Below, in pieces: positions 5,299 through 5,369 of a stretch of 5,369 nucleotides of DNA. The stretch spans positions 1 to 5,369 of the forward strand of contig CALEMZ010000148.1 in assembly GCA_937910975.1 (NCBI GenBank). Reading direction: 5' to 3'. The DNA is from an uncultured Pseudorhodobacter sp. GTDB taxonomy: Bacteria; Pseudomonadota; Alphaproteobacteria; Rhodobacterales; Rhodobacteraceae. Both the position numbers and the translations under genes were made by a program. A model generated the notes under the pieces. The model ran no database searches. It saw only the letters and a program-made list of their open reading frames with translations, and had not been told where the DNA came from. Within the stretch, counting starts at the first letter, position 1, and each line of letters begins with the position of its first letter.

Positions 5299-5305
5299 CT
5301 TCCTT
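5299..5305 (-). promoter_or_regulatory. infC Shine-Dalgarno that decides the ATA start
   Basis: On the minus strand the sequence reads AAGGAAG, then CAAACC, then ATA GCC CGC. The 6-nt spacing is close to ideal and points to ATA, not to any ATG or GTG, as the initiation codon. This is also where IF-3 similarity begins (ARRPHNAPPQ). Confidence 0.85.
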
Positions 5306-5322
5306 ATACAATGAATATCAGT

Positions 5323-5340
5323 GTGGAGAGCTATCCCCAC
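5323..5340 (-). promoter_or_regulatory. Hairpin in the infC 5' leader
   Basis: On the minus strand GTGGGGATAGCTCTCCAC folds into a 7-bp stem (one G-U pair) with a UAGC loop, 17 nt upstream of the Shine-Dalgarno. It contains the rejected GTG start. No T-run follows directly, so it does not look like a terminator. It may stabilise the leader or take part in control of infC. The promoter is not visible before the window ends. Confidence 0.4.
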
Positions 5341-5369
5341 GCGGCGTAAAATAGACGCGGGGGCCGGGT

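Noticed and set aside
5293..5340. N-terminal extension of IF-3 from the GTG at 5340
   Set aside because: No Shine-Dalgarno precedes it, the 16 added residues lack family similarity, it overlaps a hairpin, and a strong site lies just before the ATA.
4687..5349. Plus-strand 220-residue open frame opposite infC
   Set aside because: infC on the minus strand carries the full IF-3 signature and family length, so the plus-strand frame is a shadow.

Overview
The window looks like chromosomal DNA of an alphaproteobacterium, most likely in the Rhodobacteraceae (order Rhodobacterales). This is judged from protein resemblance alone: the IF-3 N-terminus, the XdhC plus molybdopterin-binding gene pair, the OmpA-type protein, and high-GC codon use. 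I cannot name a genus from this sequence.

Layout. Bases 1-192 hold the possible 3' end of an unidentified plus-strand gene, a strong terminator-like hairpin at 97-120, and a second imperfect hairpin at 150-176. Bases 193-725 are a transposon graveyard. A short IS6-family derivative has kept both end regions but lost the middle of its transposase. It directly abuts the C-terminal scrap of an IS3-type (rve/DDE) transposase. Bases 769-2541 encode a secreted 590-residue OmpA-family protein with thirteen tandem 8-residue Ala/Glu-rich repeats, a short Gly-spaced hydrophobic segment and an intact C-terminal peptidoglycan-binding domain. Bases 2608-4595 are a translationally coupled two-gene unit for molybdenum-enzyme maturation: an XdhC/CoxI-family protein and a MoeA/MogA-type molybdopterin-binding protein, overlapping by one base. 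They end at a hairpin terminator. A structured intergenic stretch (about 4651-4722) then separates them from infC, translation initiation factor IF-3. infC is on the minus strand and converges on the Mo pair.

How the genes work together. The two Mo genes are a natural pair: XdhC-type proteins bind the mature cofactor and deliver it to xanthine dehydrogenase/CO dehydrogenase-like apoenzymes, and the second protein carries a molybdopterin-binding fold. The enzyme they serve is not in the window. The OmpA-like protein and infC are functionally unrelated neighbours.

Most notable points. infC almost certainly starts at a non-standard ATA codon, placed 6 nt after a strong Shine-Dalgarno sequence; this is the hallmark of IF-3 autoregulation. 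The repeat array in the OmpA-like protein is unusually regular and varies mainly at wobble positions. The Shine-Dalgarno of the XdhC gene can fold into a small hairpin. I see no CRISPR array, tRNA or rRNA, and no convincing new defence or mobile system. The window is best described as ordinary core chromosome with a decayed insertion-sequence scar.
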